A stretch of 64,000 nt of DNA, taken from contig NOWV01000053.1 in the NCBI GenBank assembly GCA_003344405.1, positions 124,001 to 188,000 on the forward strand, in the 5' to 3' direction. A model generated the notes under the pieces. It saw only the letters and a program-made list of their open reading frames with translations. It was not told the origin of the DNA and ran no database searches. The DNA is from Trichoplax sp. H2. Taxonomy: Eukaryota; Placozoa; Uniplacotomia; Trichoplacea. Of the stretch, positions 24,713-38,569 are shown one piece after another (position 1 is the stretch's first letter; each line of letters opens with the position of its first letter). Made by a program: the position numbers and the translations under genes.

Positions 24713-25110
24713 GGATGGATGGATGGATGGAAACAACTTGGACAGTGTACAGTAGACTCTAGACTCTATAGAGAGTCTCTAGTGTACAGTACAGTGTAGA
24801 TTCTCGTGACTATAGCGGTGATCAAGGATGGACGGATGGAAACAATGGCCGTAGAAAGTACTGTAGATAGTGTACTGTACTGTACAGGACTGTTCGTGGG
24901 TGGATGGATGGATGGAAATACTCATTAGCGGTGATCACTGGCCGTAAAAAGTACTGTAGATAGTGTACAGGACTGTACTGTACACTGCACACTACTGTTC
25001 GTGGATGGATGGATGGAAATACTGTAGTCCTGTCCGTAGACTGGACCGTACTAGTTGTATTGTACTGTACTGGAAACTGGCGTCTGATCTTACAGAGGGA
25101 CGGACGGAAA
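24713..25110. repeat. GGAT microsatellites within a 116-bp repeat
   Basis: (GGAT)n runs occur at 24713-24731, 24898-24916 and about 25002-25017. Between them a unit beginning 'AGCGGTGATCA' with 'AAAGTACTGTAGATAGTGTA' occurs at about 24808 and 24924. Confidence 0.85.
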
Positions 25111-25336
25111 ATGGTCAATGACTACCATCGTCTCGTCGACGATGGAAATGACCCGTCGGGTAGATTGATTTCATCTAGGGTGACCTCTCTTCCATACAGA
25201 GTGGCCATTCTTGCCAACGCACTTGGCAGCTGATTTTCAGCATTATTGCAAACTGTAAGAGTTTTAAACAGTGTTGCTTGCTGTCTCTGCCTCTTCCTTC
25301 TTTCTTTTTTGGCTAGCCAGATCGATTTTGCTGGTC

Positions 25337-25541
25337 GCACGATGTTGGATTGCATGCTATGCCACTCTACTGTACCATATTGTACCAGTGACGAGTGGTT
25401 TCTGACCCCAGGCATTTGGAATTGCAGGATCATGACTGGCACGATGTTGGATTGCATGCAACAATACTCTACTGTACCATACTGTACCAGTGACGAGTGG
25501 TTTCTGACCCAAAGCATTTGGAATTGCAGGATCATGACTGG
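25337..25541. repeat. Tandem duplication, two 102-bp copies
   Basis: Copies at 25337-25438 and 25439-25541 both start 'GCACGATGTTGGATTGCATG' and end 'TTGCAGGATCATGACTGG'. They differ at only a few positions, so the duplication is young. Confidence 0.92.
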
Positions 25542-25948
25542 CAACCACCAATCTCCACCGTCCACAGTCTACAGTCACAGTCCTGGCAGGTGCTTACAGT
25601 ACAAAGTACACTACTCCCGATGCAGTGCGCCTCATTGTAGTCCACTGCGGGAAAATAGTTTCTTCCTCTTACAAACATGACTACGATACACTATTGTATC
25701 GAACACTAGCCTGTTTAAAATGCTCGCTGGGCAGAAAACCGCTCTCGTGCAGTTCAGTGAAGCGTGCGCATTGACGACGTTGATAGACTGTATCAAACAC
25801 TGCCTGCAGTCTATAGTATACAACAGGGTAGTTGGTGCATCCATCAGCGACACTCTTCTTGCCCCAGTCTTGACAGCAAGTCTTGAAAGATCTTTGCAGC
25901 CATTTTCTTTCTCGCTCATTTCAACATTGATTGCTGATATTGCTCGTC

Positions 25949-28900
25949 ATGGCGTCTAAACGAGGAGCAGCGACCGAAATGGATGATGACCAGACTGAAT
26001 TTGAAACCAGTAAAGGTGTTAAAGTCATTCGTAGTTTTGATCAAATGGGTCTAAAGGAAGATCTCGTTCGAGGCATTTATGCTTACGGTAAGCGAGCAAC
26101 AGCAGCACCAATGTAAAATTGCAGTCAAGAATCTCCTCTTTCCCATATTCAATAGCGATCTACACCAACGAAGATCTTTCTGCTTTCTTCATGCCTTTTT
26201 CCTGCCTTCTTGCTGCCTTCTTCATGCATTCTTCATGCTTTGTCACCCCTTTTTTGGTACCCAACCGTAGTGTCTATTCTTTTTACTTTGTTGATCCATT
26301 CGTTGGTCAGCCAATACCAAGACAAGGCTGCAGTCAATGATAGCCAATCTCCTCTTTCTCCCATATTCAGTAGTGATCTACACCAACGAAGATCTTCCTG
26401 CCTTCTGCATGCCTTCTTCCTGCCTTCTTCATGCCTTCTTCCTGCCTTCTTCATGCCTTCTTCATGCCTTCTTCATACCGTCTTCATGCTTTGTCACCCC
26501 TTTTTTAGTACCCAACCGTAGTGATTGTATCCATTCTTTTTACCCTGTTGATCCAATTAGTGGGTAAGCCAGCATCAATACAAGACTGCAGTCAAGAATC
26601 GCTAATCTCATTTTTCCCATATTCAATAGCGATCGACACCAACTCAAATCTTCATGCCTTCTTCATACCTTCTTCATGCTTTGTCACCCCTTTTTTAGTA
26701 CCCAACCGTAGTGATTGTGTCCATTCTTTTTACCCTGTTGATCCAGTAGTGGGTAAGCGAGCACCAATACGAGACTGCAGTCAAGAATAGCCAATCTCAT
26801 TTTTCCCATATTCAATAGCGATCGACACCAACTCAAATCTTCATGCCTTCTTCAGGCATTCTTCATGCTTTGTCACCCCTTTTTTGGTACCCAACTGGAA
26901 AGATCATGTCGATTCCTGTTACCCTGTTGATCCAGTGGTTTGCAAGCCAAACAGGATACAAGAATTGTCTACGGTACAAGGTGGAGGAAAAAGTCATTTT
27001 TGGAATGACTCATTTTGGACCATGAAATTGAAATTGTCATTCGGTCAATGTCTGTAAAGTATTGCGATCAAACCCTTGAAAGCATTGGGGATAGGATATT
27101 CAATCGCCACATACAGCAACTAAAATCGCAATCCCTTTGGCATGCTTTGTCAGCTCTTGTTTGTACCCAACCGTAGTGATCGTATCGATTCCTTTTACCC
27201 TGTTGATCTCGTTGCTCGCTATTTCGCTTGCAACAGCACCATCAATGCAAGACTCCAGTCAAAGAATAGCCAATCTCATTTTTCAGATAGCCTATTCAAT
27301 AACGATACCAACCAATATCGTAATCTCTTCTTCACGCTTTGCCAGCCCCTTTTTTTTAGCCAAGCGTAGTCATCGTATCGATTCCTTTTACCCTATTGAT
27401 CCAGTAGTTTGCAAGCGAAATAGACTAATTGTGTACGGTACAAGTTGGAGGAAAAAGTCACATTTGAATGGCTCATTTTGGACCATGAATTGGAAATACA
27501 TAGTCATTCCGTTAATGTCTGTAAAGTGTTAAGATCAAACCCTTGAGACTAGTCAATATGAATTGATACCTTTGGCATCCAATGATGGAATAGCGATCTT
27601 TGTTGGACGTTGTACCATATCCCTGTATTCTTTTCCATGACATCATAGCAACATTTCCTTGATATAGTTTCTCTTCTAGTAGACTCAATCCCAAAAATCG
27701 ACTTACTGTGAAGAAAAAAATGGGCACATATCCCTTACTTGACACTGGAAATTAGAAAGAGCAGAATGAGTCTTGTTTTGTATTATACTTTCATCTTTGG
27801 AATCGTTTTCAATTAGGTCTTTTCTATCTTGTTAGGCTTTGAAAAACCTTCCGCTATCCAACAAAGATCAATTAAGCCTATTATAGAAGGCCGCGACGTG
27901 ATTGCTCAGTAAGTAACCCTTTCTCTACTACATTGGCTATAGCTTATCTTTCAGATTTAGAAATCCAAACGTCTAAGCCAACAAAATAGGAATCAATGAT
28001 TATCCTGATAGATATAAATTATCGATGATAAATTCACTGTCAATGTTATTTTTAAATAGAGCTCAATCCGGAACAGGCAAGACTGCCACATTCTCAATCT
28101 CTGTCCTACAAGCGATTGATACTCAGGTTTGGATGAGTTATTCAATTTTGAGGTTTCTTTTTCGCACACGTACACTATCAAAATTAAATTACAATCCAAT
28201 GAATCCTCTCTTTCTTTGCAGTTAAGAGAAACACAAGCTTTAATCATGTCACCTACTCGTGAATTAGCTGTCCAAATACAGAAAGTAAGTCAAGATTGAC
28301 AGTAAATATGGATATATTCCATCTTGTTTGACCGCACTACCGTTCTATAGGTAATACTGGCATTGGGCGATTATATGAATGTACAATGTCATGCTTGCAT
28401 CGGAGGCACTAATGTTGGTGAAGATATCAGAAAGTTGGACTATGGTCAACATATAGTATCAGGATCTCCAGGAAGAGTATTTGGTGTGTAGGCTGTTTCG
28501 ATAGCATAACACAGTATCCTGCTTTCGCTGCTATAAATCGACGATTGAAATGATTGCATGAAACAATCCATTGCTTATCTAACACACGATTACTTGATTA
28601 ATTTATTAGATATGATTCGCCGAAGAAATTTGCGTACTCGATCCATCAAGATGTTAGTTTTAGATGAAGCTGACGAAATGCTTAACCAAGGCTTTAAAGA
28701 GCAAATCTATGATGTATATCGTTACTTGCCTCCCTCAACTCAAGTAAGCAACTTATTATTATCAAGCCAATCAATCGGATAACCGGAAAATACGAAATAT
28801 ACTTATTCATTATTCTCCATACTATCTTTAGGTGGTTCTCCTGAGTGCTACTCTTCCACACGATATTCTAGAAATGACTCGTAAATTTATGACAGAGCCT

Positions 28901-29992
28901 ATGCGTATTCTAGTCAAGCGGTCAGTTTTCAATTTTGACACCAAGTTGAAGTAGTGCACTACAACATCAATTTTTACTTTAGACTGTAACGATCATTCAT
29001 TAGTAGTGTTGTCAATCCATTGAATGCTCCTGCTACGCCACCATTAAAATAATTGAATGATCTTGTCTTATTCGTACATGTTATAGTGATGAATTGACAT
29101 TAGAGGGGATAAAACAATTTTTCGTTGCTGTTGAACGCGAAGAATGGAAATTTGATACACTCTGCGATTTATACGATACTTTGACAATTACACAAGCAGT
29201 TATTTTCTGCAATACAAAGAGAAAGGTAAAGTAAACGATAGTAAATCAATGGCTAGCACGACTTGTAATTTGTTACTTGAAATAATAACCAATTAGCCAT
29301 ATTATAGTAACAGCTATAAATTATAAATGATAGGTTGACTGGCTAACGGAGAAAATGCGCGAAGCTAATTTTACAGTTTCATCTATGCATGGCGATATGC
29401 CACAAAAAGAAAGAGATGCAATCATGAAAGAGTTTAGATCCGGTGCTAGGTTAATACAATAATCATGACCTTACTCGATAGGATAGCTTGTTTTATGGTG
29501 AATAATGAATATGCTGTGTCTATGATTATAACTATAGCCGGGTACTTATTACCACTGATGTCTGGGCCAGGGGAATCGACGTTCAGCAGGTGTCTCTGGT
29601 CATCAATTATGATCTACCCAATAACCGTGAATTGTATATCCATCGGTATGTGCATCAATGTTCATGATTGCTATTCAATTCAAATATATCCACAATGTAC
29701 TCAGCAAGATTAACAATTTTTCTTTCAGAATCGGTCGTTCAGGTCGTTATGGCCGTAAAGGTGTGGCTATTAACTTTGTTAAGAGTGACGATATCAGAAT
29801 CCTTCGTGACATCGAACAGTATTACAGTACTCAAATCGATGAAATGCCCATGAACGGTTCGTATTGGATTCATTCTACACTTCATGTTCATACATTGAAC
29901 TCCATTAGCTATTACAGTTCTGCTATACCAAATAACTTTTATAACCGTCGCCTCTATTTTTATTTTCTTTTACAGTTTCCGATCTTATATAA
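25949..29992 (+). CDS. EIF4A3: eIF4A3, DEAD-box helicase of the exon junction complex
   Basis: ATP-dependent RNA clamp at the core of the exon junction complex, deposited upstream of spliced junctions; it acts in the nucleus, in mRNA export and in nonsense-mediated decay. Twelve exons in phase: 25949-26087, 27836-27908, 28060-28126, 28222-28284, 28351-28483, 28610-28743, 28832-28920, 29087-29225, 29334-29449, 29538-29645, 29729-29856, 29976-29992, giving 401 residues (human 411). Motifs: Q motif [10 protein letters not shown], motif I AQSGTGKT (about 72-79), PTREL, GG/SPGR, DEAD at 177-180, SAT, then RGIDV and [13 protein letters not shown]. The C-terminus is VSDLI. The start MASKRG is chosen over an in-frame upstream ATG at 25931 because it fits the family better. 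Only the N-terminal 20 residues differ much from relatives. The last exon is 17 bp. Confidence 0.97.
26088..27545. repeat. Tandem repeat array filling eIF4A3 intron 1
   Basis: At least six diverged units of about 180-240 bp. Each has, in order, 'GCAGTCAAGAATAGCCAATC', 'CCCATATTCAATAGCGATC', a CTTC(A/C)TGC decamer cluster, 'TTTGTCACCCCTTTTTT', 'GTACCCAACCGTAGTG' and 'TTTTACCCTGTTGATCCA'. The first unit starts at the exon 1 donor itself. A second, longer segment ('GGAGGAAAAAGTCA ... TCATTTTGGACCATGAA ... AATGTCTGTAAAGT') is duplicated at about 26980-27085 and 27449-27545. Confidence 0.9.
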
Positions 29993-30248
29993 AACTATTC
30001 AGTATCCTAAAATACTCCACAGAAGAAATCCCGCGAAATACTGAAACTATCATTGTTATAATTTTAATATCTTATGTACTTTGTTTTTGTAGCATACATT
30101 TCGCCTTCGTTAATCTTTTATGTTATTATATAATTAATAAGTAAACCTAATATACAGTATCCAATACTTGTTACGAGTATTTGTTTTATGCATAATAACT
30201 GTTTAGTCGTTATTTCGACTGTATGTTTGTAGTTGTTAATTGAACGAA

Positions 30249-30254
30249 AATAAA
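30249..30254 (+). terminator. Putative polyadenylation signal for eIF4A3
   Basis: AATAAA on the coding strand about 257 bp after the stop codon. Confidence 0.5.
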
Positions 30255-30946
30255 TACCAAATGCCTTATTAGATGACTAATCCTCAGACTTGATGCACTC
30301 CTTTGCTAACTACGAGTATCAAATATATTTTTTTCTTCGTATCGCAAACAGTGCGTTCTTTCTACCATACACATTCATGGTATGAACCTACGGCAGATCT
30401 CTGTTACTGTATAGCGTTAGCTACAATTTTAAATTTAAATTCATCATGTTGCTCAGCATTAAATATCAAGATCAAAAATTGAACTTATGCAGTTTAAAAT
30501 TCCAATTTTACTATTTAATTGAGATACCATTAAGCTTTGAATTAGGACTAGTGAATTTTATCATTAGAATAATAGCTAATAGTTAGGTTTACTTGATCTT
30601 TTTCTACGCGAATTTAAAAATCAATTATAGGAACTCGACCGGTGTAAGAGAATATATCATAATAAATTTAATCCTTGCTAAACTGCTAATACTCTAATGA
30701 TTAAGTTATTACCAAACATTATTTGCAACCATAGCTGACTTACTTATTTACCATGCTAGTAAATTAAATTCTAATAAAGCAAGTAGACACTAGACAGTAT
30801 TATTTCTTCTAACATATTTAGTACGGGATGGCTCATTCAAAAAGCGATCCATTTAAGATGTATTTACTATTAGAAAACATTCATATTATACTTTGAGTAT
30901 ATAGGATTTCAACTCTCAAACACCATACAGCATTAAAATACTAGTT

Positions 30947-33488
30947 TCATCCGCGATGATCGCCAAATTTTAAGTGAAACTTTCTTTGCAGGAAGAAAAA
31001 TGTGCCAAGCAGAATAATGATGACAATCAGACTAATTCCACCAGTAATAAAAGCAATTACTATTGTTGGAACTAGAAGAATGGTAGTATGAAATATAATG
31101 TTTAAAAAAATATTTCAAGTCCACTCGCTAGTCATAGAGATTATTAATAATGATAACATAGCACTGTACTAAAATTAGATCATGCTGCATACGCGTAGAA
31201 GCGAGTAATTTTACACAAATTTGTGATCGTATATCATAACCATATTGATTGGTGCCGGTAGCTAAACAGTAAGTAAAAATATCTTTCGACAATATACTTA
31301 CAAGGAGCATTAACATATTTATGCCTATCAGTTTCCCCGGTTCTGCTGTTATAAGATAATTATAGAATTAATTATGTTACATTGTTACGAAAAAACTTTG
31401 TGAGGTGTACATTGTAGATTATTTTCATTTTGCGTTAATATATATGTTGACATATACATTTTTGCCAGCGATGGTTAACGATTGATACGTAAGCAATCCT
31501 TAATTTAGTTCAATCAGTTATTACTACCTAAACTTATATAGAAGGCACGTCTCACCGACAACAAAGTATGGTAGATTAAGATTATCTAGCTAGATTGAAA
31601 GCGTCATCGAGCTTAATATAATTATATCTCTGTCGGAATATCAACTGATTTTTAATCCAATTTAAAGTGACTTAAATATGCGAAGTTACACTTTCGACTT
31701 TTGTTGCAACTAAAAATACTCCAGGCTCATAACATACTTGAATTGCCTTAATATTTGATACACAGAATAAAGAAGTTTATGTACAGTATAATTATGGTTG
31801 ATAATTAACTTTAGTTATAATTGCGCGATATCATCATGTGCAATTTAATGTTCTGATTTTTGTTTACTATTAATAATTATAATCAATAAAATTCAATCTT
31901 GCAACGATTTAAATTTAATTAGGTAACTATAATAACAATGTTCAAGTTTAATCAGTTGAACACAGTCTTAGAAATCTGTACATTATATAATGGATTTAAC
32001 TATAAGTAACGATCAATTCTTCCCTATTCTTACACATATATGTATCTGAACATATACTATAATTAGATATCGCAACATGTTCATTATTACTGACGCAACA
32101 TTATCTATTTAGTCGCCGGCTATTGATATGTGAGATAATAATTAATTGCAAGGATTGAAAACGAATAGCCTAAACTAAGTGCATTTGGTGCAACATTATA
32201 GATGAATTTAAAATTAATATTAGTAGCCAAGAACTAATAGAATCTAAATAGGAAATAAATTATATTATATACATTATTATAGTTCATTATTTTTACCGAG
32301 TATATTCTATAAATTAGTAGCAATAGCATTAAATTTACCTGCAATATGCTACGTTGTTAGTCCAAATTTTGCAGGATGATCCATTGATTGGGCATCTTAA
32401 AGTACATGCTGTAGGGGTAAGGAATCAGAGTCAGACACAAAGGTCACACTGTTATAGTATATGGTTTGTACAGCTTGAAATGATCATTCAAAACAATTGC
32501 ACAGACTTACTCTAGAAAGTAATTAAATTTACATAGTTTAAAATTACTAATGTCATACACTGATCTATTTGTTATAAGTAATTCTATTAAAATTACCTGA
32601 GCAATTGTTGCTGTAAAATCTCTGACCGGTTGTTTCTGCATCACATTTGCATACATGGGAACCTTCTTTATTAATGCACGTCTGATGTGGATAAGGGCAG
32701 TATAATTTAGGGTATTGGCATTCATCGATATCTAGAAGAATTGAAATCATAAATTTTCAATCACTTTCATGGATGCAAATGAGAATGTAGGGACTAATCC
32801 ATTAATAGATAGGTCAAAGTAGGCATTTGCCTTCAACTGTAACATACGACTATTCAAAATTTGCAGGATTTATCAAGTATAATACTAATTTAACAAAACT
32901 AAAAATATTTAAGTACCTACAAATTACAAAATGTAATGTGGCTACTTTAGAATTACTTCCTTCCATCGTAGAATTTTCATAAGTCATTTATAGCGATCAT
33001 ATCAATAATAGTATTATAATGATATTATTAATCGTTGAAATATTAGCTGCACAAACGCTCGCTTATAATTTTTGTATAACACTAATACAGAGTAAGGTAC
33101 AGAATTAAGGAAGACCGCGTAGAATTTTACGTATATCAAGATATAGAAATAAATAAAATAAATACTGATGATAGGTATGATGATTGCTTTAACTATTCGT
33201 AGTCTAACTTTTTTTCTTAAAAACTAACATTATTTGATAGATAGTTTCATAAAATTCTATATATTATCGAGACTATTCATATATACAGAAGAGTTTACTT
33301 GCAGCAAGCTTTTAAGGTAATCCATTAAACCATTTTACCTTCGCAGTAGCTTCCATTACCACTAAAGCCACGACCGCAGCGACAGTTATATCTTAGGGTG
33401 TCATTATAAACTTCAGTAACACAAATTGCATGGCGATGGCACACAAGTCCTTTATCAAGGCACTCTTTGTGCGTTTTAAGACTTAAAT
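30947..33488 (-). CDS. EGF-domain single-pass membrane protein, 3' part
   Basis: No named orthologue recognised. Five minus-strand exons join in phase: 33488-33339, 32731-32597, 32408-32339, 31345-31302 and 31071-30947, giving 173 residues to a TGA stop. Exon by exon: an EGF-like module (C-x5-C-x5-C-x12-C-x-C, ending GFSGNGSYC); a calcium-binding EGF module opening DIDEC, with CINKEGSHVCKC; a short Cys-rich exon with four Cys (CTLRCPINGSSCKIW); a linker; then a transmembrane helix (about 23 residues, starting PTIVIAF) and a tail of about 15 residues, QRKFHLKFGDHRG. Both EGF exons are phase 1-1, as in shuffled extracellular modules. It should sit at the cell surface with the EGF modules outside. 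Upstream exons (signal peptide, more modules) were not found in 33.5-41.7 kb. Confidence 0.75.
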
Positions 33489-36400
33489 CTAAGCCATAAA
33501 ATAGGAAATCATAATTTATAAATCGCTTATAAAGGTCATTAGATTTACAATACTGAAGAATTTGTTTAATTAAAGGACGATAACTCTTAAATAATACGTC
33601 TGCTTAATCGTATGGATAATTTAGATTAATAAGGATTATATAATTAGCAGTTAAATAACAGCTAAAAGTCTCAATGCCTGATATGAGATTAGCTATCAAG
33701 TTCAAGGAATAGTTCTTGATAGGAATAGAATTATTTAAGGCTTAAGAAAACATGTAAATAAGAGATGATATGTAAAAGCACTCTAGTAATTCAGCAATGG
33801 CTGAAACTTAATTGAGTTGTTAGGTTTATCGATAGAATTTTATCCGTATACGTCGGCAAAAAGCATGTGGAGATCACTTTGGTGTCTTAATTGAATTAAG
33901 TTCAAAATTCTTCTAAAAATTTAATGTAATATTAGCAGCTTATTAGTATTATAAAGTTATTATCGCGTTTTACTTCATACCAGCATACATCAGCAAATAT
34001 CTAAATCTGCTGATCTATTTACGGTATTTGCTAATAGTTCATGTTAATCTGGCTAAAGTTCTGATTACATATTTGCGATTAAGTTCCTTATTAATTTATA
34101 CTTTTTTTAAAGAGCTTTTTACGCGAGATCTCTGGTATGATCACACCTTAACAATGAAACGAGAAATGAGAAACTCTAGCTAACTCCAATTCTAAACTAA
34201 TTTACTAGCATGTAGATATGCAGTATATGTGTACAGTATAGATCTAATGCAGTTTCTATACAGTAACGAATCGATATGTGACTTACTACATCAAGTTGAG
34301 TAATTAACTTCTGGCAATATCGACGGCAACAACGATCAGCTCAGTAATACTTTTACATATCAGCTTCAGTATTTGATAATTATTACAAAATCGTAACAAT
34401 CAAGTTAATGGTGACATTAAGGTAATATGAAGTTAAATATAAGTACCGTAGTTTAAAGGTTGAAAGAGAGATTTACTGCTGTAATCGCATTTAATATACG
34501 TATAGTTTTTATATGCGCATATGTTACTGTATACTTTCTCGAAGGGTCTATGCGGACGTAGATTTTTAGACCTAGAGGTCTATGGTTTAGATTACTGCGT
34601 ATTGCTAGTAAAAAATAATCAGCAAGGATAAAGTTTACATTGTAGAAAGGCAAGATAAGATAACCTAGATGAATTATCTATCAAGAAATTTCTACTAAAA
34701 TCTTACTAAATTCTTATTGGATCAAGAAATGGTATTCTCAGTGGTATCTTAATTAGAACAGTAGATGTAAAGATACAATATAATATGGTTGAAATAATTA
34801 AACATCGTTATTATTTTCCTGATTTATTTGGCAGTTATTAAGAATTAGCATAAGAAAGAAGACGATATGAAATGTTACTGTCGAATATTATGTACATAAA
34901 TTATTACATACTCTAAATTATAATAGTCGCTTATCATAATTTTACTATTTATAGCATGACATATCAATTGCTGTGTAGTCTACTTATGTTCTTGTTTCAT
35001 TGTACCGAAGACAATTATAGAATCATATGTTGTCTCTGTACCATATGCGATGCACGTATAGGATCTCGGTAATGATCTTTCGTTTACTTGAGTAGTTATA
35101 CCAGGTAGATGATAAGCTTATGTGATATATGCCGATCAAGAAATTCCAAATTTTAGAAAAATAAGGGCTTTATTGAATCTTATACACAGATTAACTACAC
35201 ACAGCTCTACTCTAGCCGAATACTACTACTAAAGACTTCTAGAACGAACTAACAGAATAATCTAAAGTTGCATGCTTTTATACTTTTGGTAGCATTCGCA
35301 GCTACAATCCGCTCGGCAACCTTTTACCTTATTTTACACATAGTTAAATTATTCTTAGTCAAAGTCTATAATTATGGCTACCAAATATCTCTTAGGATAA
35401 ATATAGAAGTTACGCTACCGTACATTATACTAACATGGCTAACAGTCTACAATCACAATACTAATTTACATTACAGCTTAATATACTATATTCGTATCTA
35501 CCCCTGGTTTATTCTAGCAATTGGATGACATTACATCGTCTATGATATTATTCTTTACATAATTTTTACGCTATTTCAATTAAAATCTTTACGATACTTC
35601 TCTCACGCATTTTCTATTCAACTCTTAGCTAATCTAATGAATTTTGCAATCTTTAAAAACTTCTCATTAGTCAAATATTGAGGAAATATTGTGACATTAT
35701 CAAAAACAATCGTATAAAAAGAAATGTTAAAAAGAAAGAATTTAATGAATAACCCTACTTTGAATTTTTCAAAGAAATGACATACTGTAGAGATAAAAAC
35801 ATTGATCTCCAATTGTATACTCCTATGTATGTTTTAAAAGAAAATCATTTAAAGTCTACTATATCTGGGAAATTAGATGATAGGATTGCTAATTAAAGTT
35901 GAGAATAAAGCATACATTATAATTATTGAATTAATTTATGAATTCTAATAGTATCTTCAGATTATTTCTTAATAAATTTAATGATTAAAATAACTACTGT
36001 CGACTTACATAGTCCTTGAGTTTTTGGCAAGGCCAAAGTCTAATGATTTAAAAGGCAAAAACGATTAATTTACCATAGGATTACCAATTCTGCATATTAT
36101 TTAAACCGTACTAATTAACATTATATTATTAAATTAATTAATCTGTTTAATTATTTTATGTTATAACTCTAGATTTATGGCTATTTTAACGATACATATA
36201 ATGAGCTACTTTCGGTATTAAGCAATAATTTATTCGCGTTGATGCTTGAAGATATTTATAAAGCATAGTAAATTTTTAATTATTCAAAATACTGAAAGTA
36301 ATTTAGCATTCATGTTTAGAAAATCACTTTTTACTTATCAAAAGTACACAATACAACCACATAACTTGACTGTTCTGCATAGTACAGAATTATAAACTGT

Positions 36401-38569
36401 TATCGACGATAAGATAATAAATCTTCAAAAATGAGTATTTAAAACAAATTCAATTTTCCTTTCTCCAGATACCATGAGGAGGCATAAACATAGCAAATTT
36501 AAGAATTATACTTAGAGTCTCACTATAATTAAGAATGTTTTTCATAAGCAATGTTCTTAAAATTATTAGAATACTTATTTTGAAGTACTTAGTATCTCAA
36601 TTGATCAAATCACTAAATAATGTATGAAATTCTATTATTAATTCGTTTGCAATAAATTACGTAGCACCGAGTCTTTCATCAGAATTTAGACAAAATATTG
36701 ATATTTAATCTGTTTAAAGTATCTTTAAGTTGCAACCATAGATTTACAGCCGTTTAAATAGTACTTATTATACTAAAATTTAGTTTCTCATGAAGCAGTA
36801 ATTTTGTGTGTTTTGAGACTTGAAGACATGAATAAAGGATGTAAAGTTTATTAGATATCCAGGCATTAAAATAATTCGAAATCCGCAATACCGATATCAT
36901 TTTCATGTATTGAAAGTACCATGTCATATATAGCCACATAATTTGGCGTCAGTGCACTGCGAAGAATCATCAGGACATGCTACCGATGATAAATAGAAAT
37001 TCTTTGAAAATGAATGTTTAAGATCAGATTTAACGTTTCTAATTCTAGATATGTTTAAGTATCATTATAATGGGCTTTTTAAGAGAAATTGTAATAGTTT
37101 CAGCTAGTTACAATAATTATAAGTTAGGGAAATACACTTATAGTGCAGTATGTAGTGTAGAACTGTAAGTTTCAATAAAGTAAGTACGTGTTGATTAATT
37201 ATGGCTAGTATGATCAAAACAAATCATATACAGTATGTTTTCTAGAAGATCGTAACTGATAGCCATGTTAAATGCTGTTATTAGGCAAAATACTAATACG
37301 ATTGATGATTCCTATGTAGAAAGTGTTTGATTGTAATTTGTATAAGTTGTATCGAATTATTATCTTAAAGACTAAGTCGATTATCTAGTTTAGCTAGCCA
37401 CTTTCGATTGTTCTTATGAAAGGAAAAAATTGAAATTCTTCTACTACAGGCGGACGCGATAAATATTTCTTTGAAAATCAATGAAATGGTGCTGAATATT
37501 TATGACACATTAGAGATTTGCTCTACTTTAACAATTCAAAATTTTTTGTTGTCGTATTGCGAACCTAGGGTTAAGAACCCATGCTTTACAGTGTCATTTG
37601 TGAAATTACTAGAATATTCTATGATAATTGATATCTTAAATCTAATTGCTAAATAAAATTTAAGGTTCTGTTAATCAGGTATTCGGAATAAATTAGTAGC
37701 ACATGTTTCTTTAGAACTTGATTCAAAATTACGATATAACTGTTCAGTGCTACTAAATCGATATGCAAATAAATGTCAGGTGTAGGTTAAATCATGAAAT
37801 GTTTTATATTTCTAATATATTATGCAATTAACAGATAGTACATATAAAATATAATATGGAAGAAGATCAATTGAATGCAACAACTATCGAAGATACCTTA
37901 TCAAATAACGGCAGGAGGCAGAACATTGCAACCGAAACGAATTTAATAGAAGGTGCGACAGCCATAACGATGCCAAAATTAAGATAGGACTACAATTTTA
38001 TCTGTTAATAAAGAAAACTTATTCACTATGCAAGGGAAAAATATTTTAAGTGAATAATATATATAATTAATTATTATGTTACTTAAAATCCGCTGTTAAC
38101 AATATATATAAATTATTTAATAAATCTCCCTCTTATTTATATGTATTTTATTTACAATTAATAAAGATTATGACGCTTACAGTAATTATTACTCTGTCGA
38201 AACCAGAATAGTAATTGTTCTATTTTAGTATAATGAAAACTTGTATAAATGGAGGTAGCTAACTCGTATCTTGTCTTGCATCCGCTGTAAAAAAAGCATC
38301 AATCAAACCCTAATCACGCGATTACACACGTATTACACTATGATTTGCTGTGCAATTCCATCAACGACAGTTTGCTTTTAATACGAGATATAATAGAACG
38401 GAGATAGCTCATGACATAGACTTGACAGTGACAGTATTATTTATAATTTATCAACGGTATGTTTATGAATATTTAGGATTTAAATAAATAATACTTATAG
38501 GTAAATATAAGATAATATATTCCTCTAGGTTTTACTGAATAGCGTTGGAAAAGGTCGAATAACGTCAGT
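33489..38569. other. Gene-poor AT-rich region
   Basis: No exon that I can support firmly. It may contain unresolved upstream exons of the EGF-domain gene. One weak + strand open frame follows a possible acceptor near 37450, running to 37656 and encoding about 70 residues, with no recognised domain. Confidence 0.4.
37837..37987 (+). other. Possible terminal exon of an unknown + strand gene
   Basis: After an acceptor-like ACAG an open frame runs to a TAG stop and encodes about 50 residues. The ATG at 37856 would give 44 residues (MEEDQLNATTIEDTL...). Composition is polar and protein-like, but I recognise no domain and no joining exon, so it could be chance. Confidence 0.2.

Noticed and set aside
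26079-26790. Open frames rich in Phe, Ser, Leu and Cys (AFFMPSS-like) within eIF4A3 intron 1.
   Set aside because: They follow the CTTCATGC tandem repeat inside an intron whose flanking exons join perfectly.
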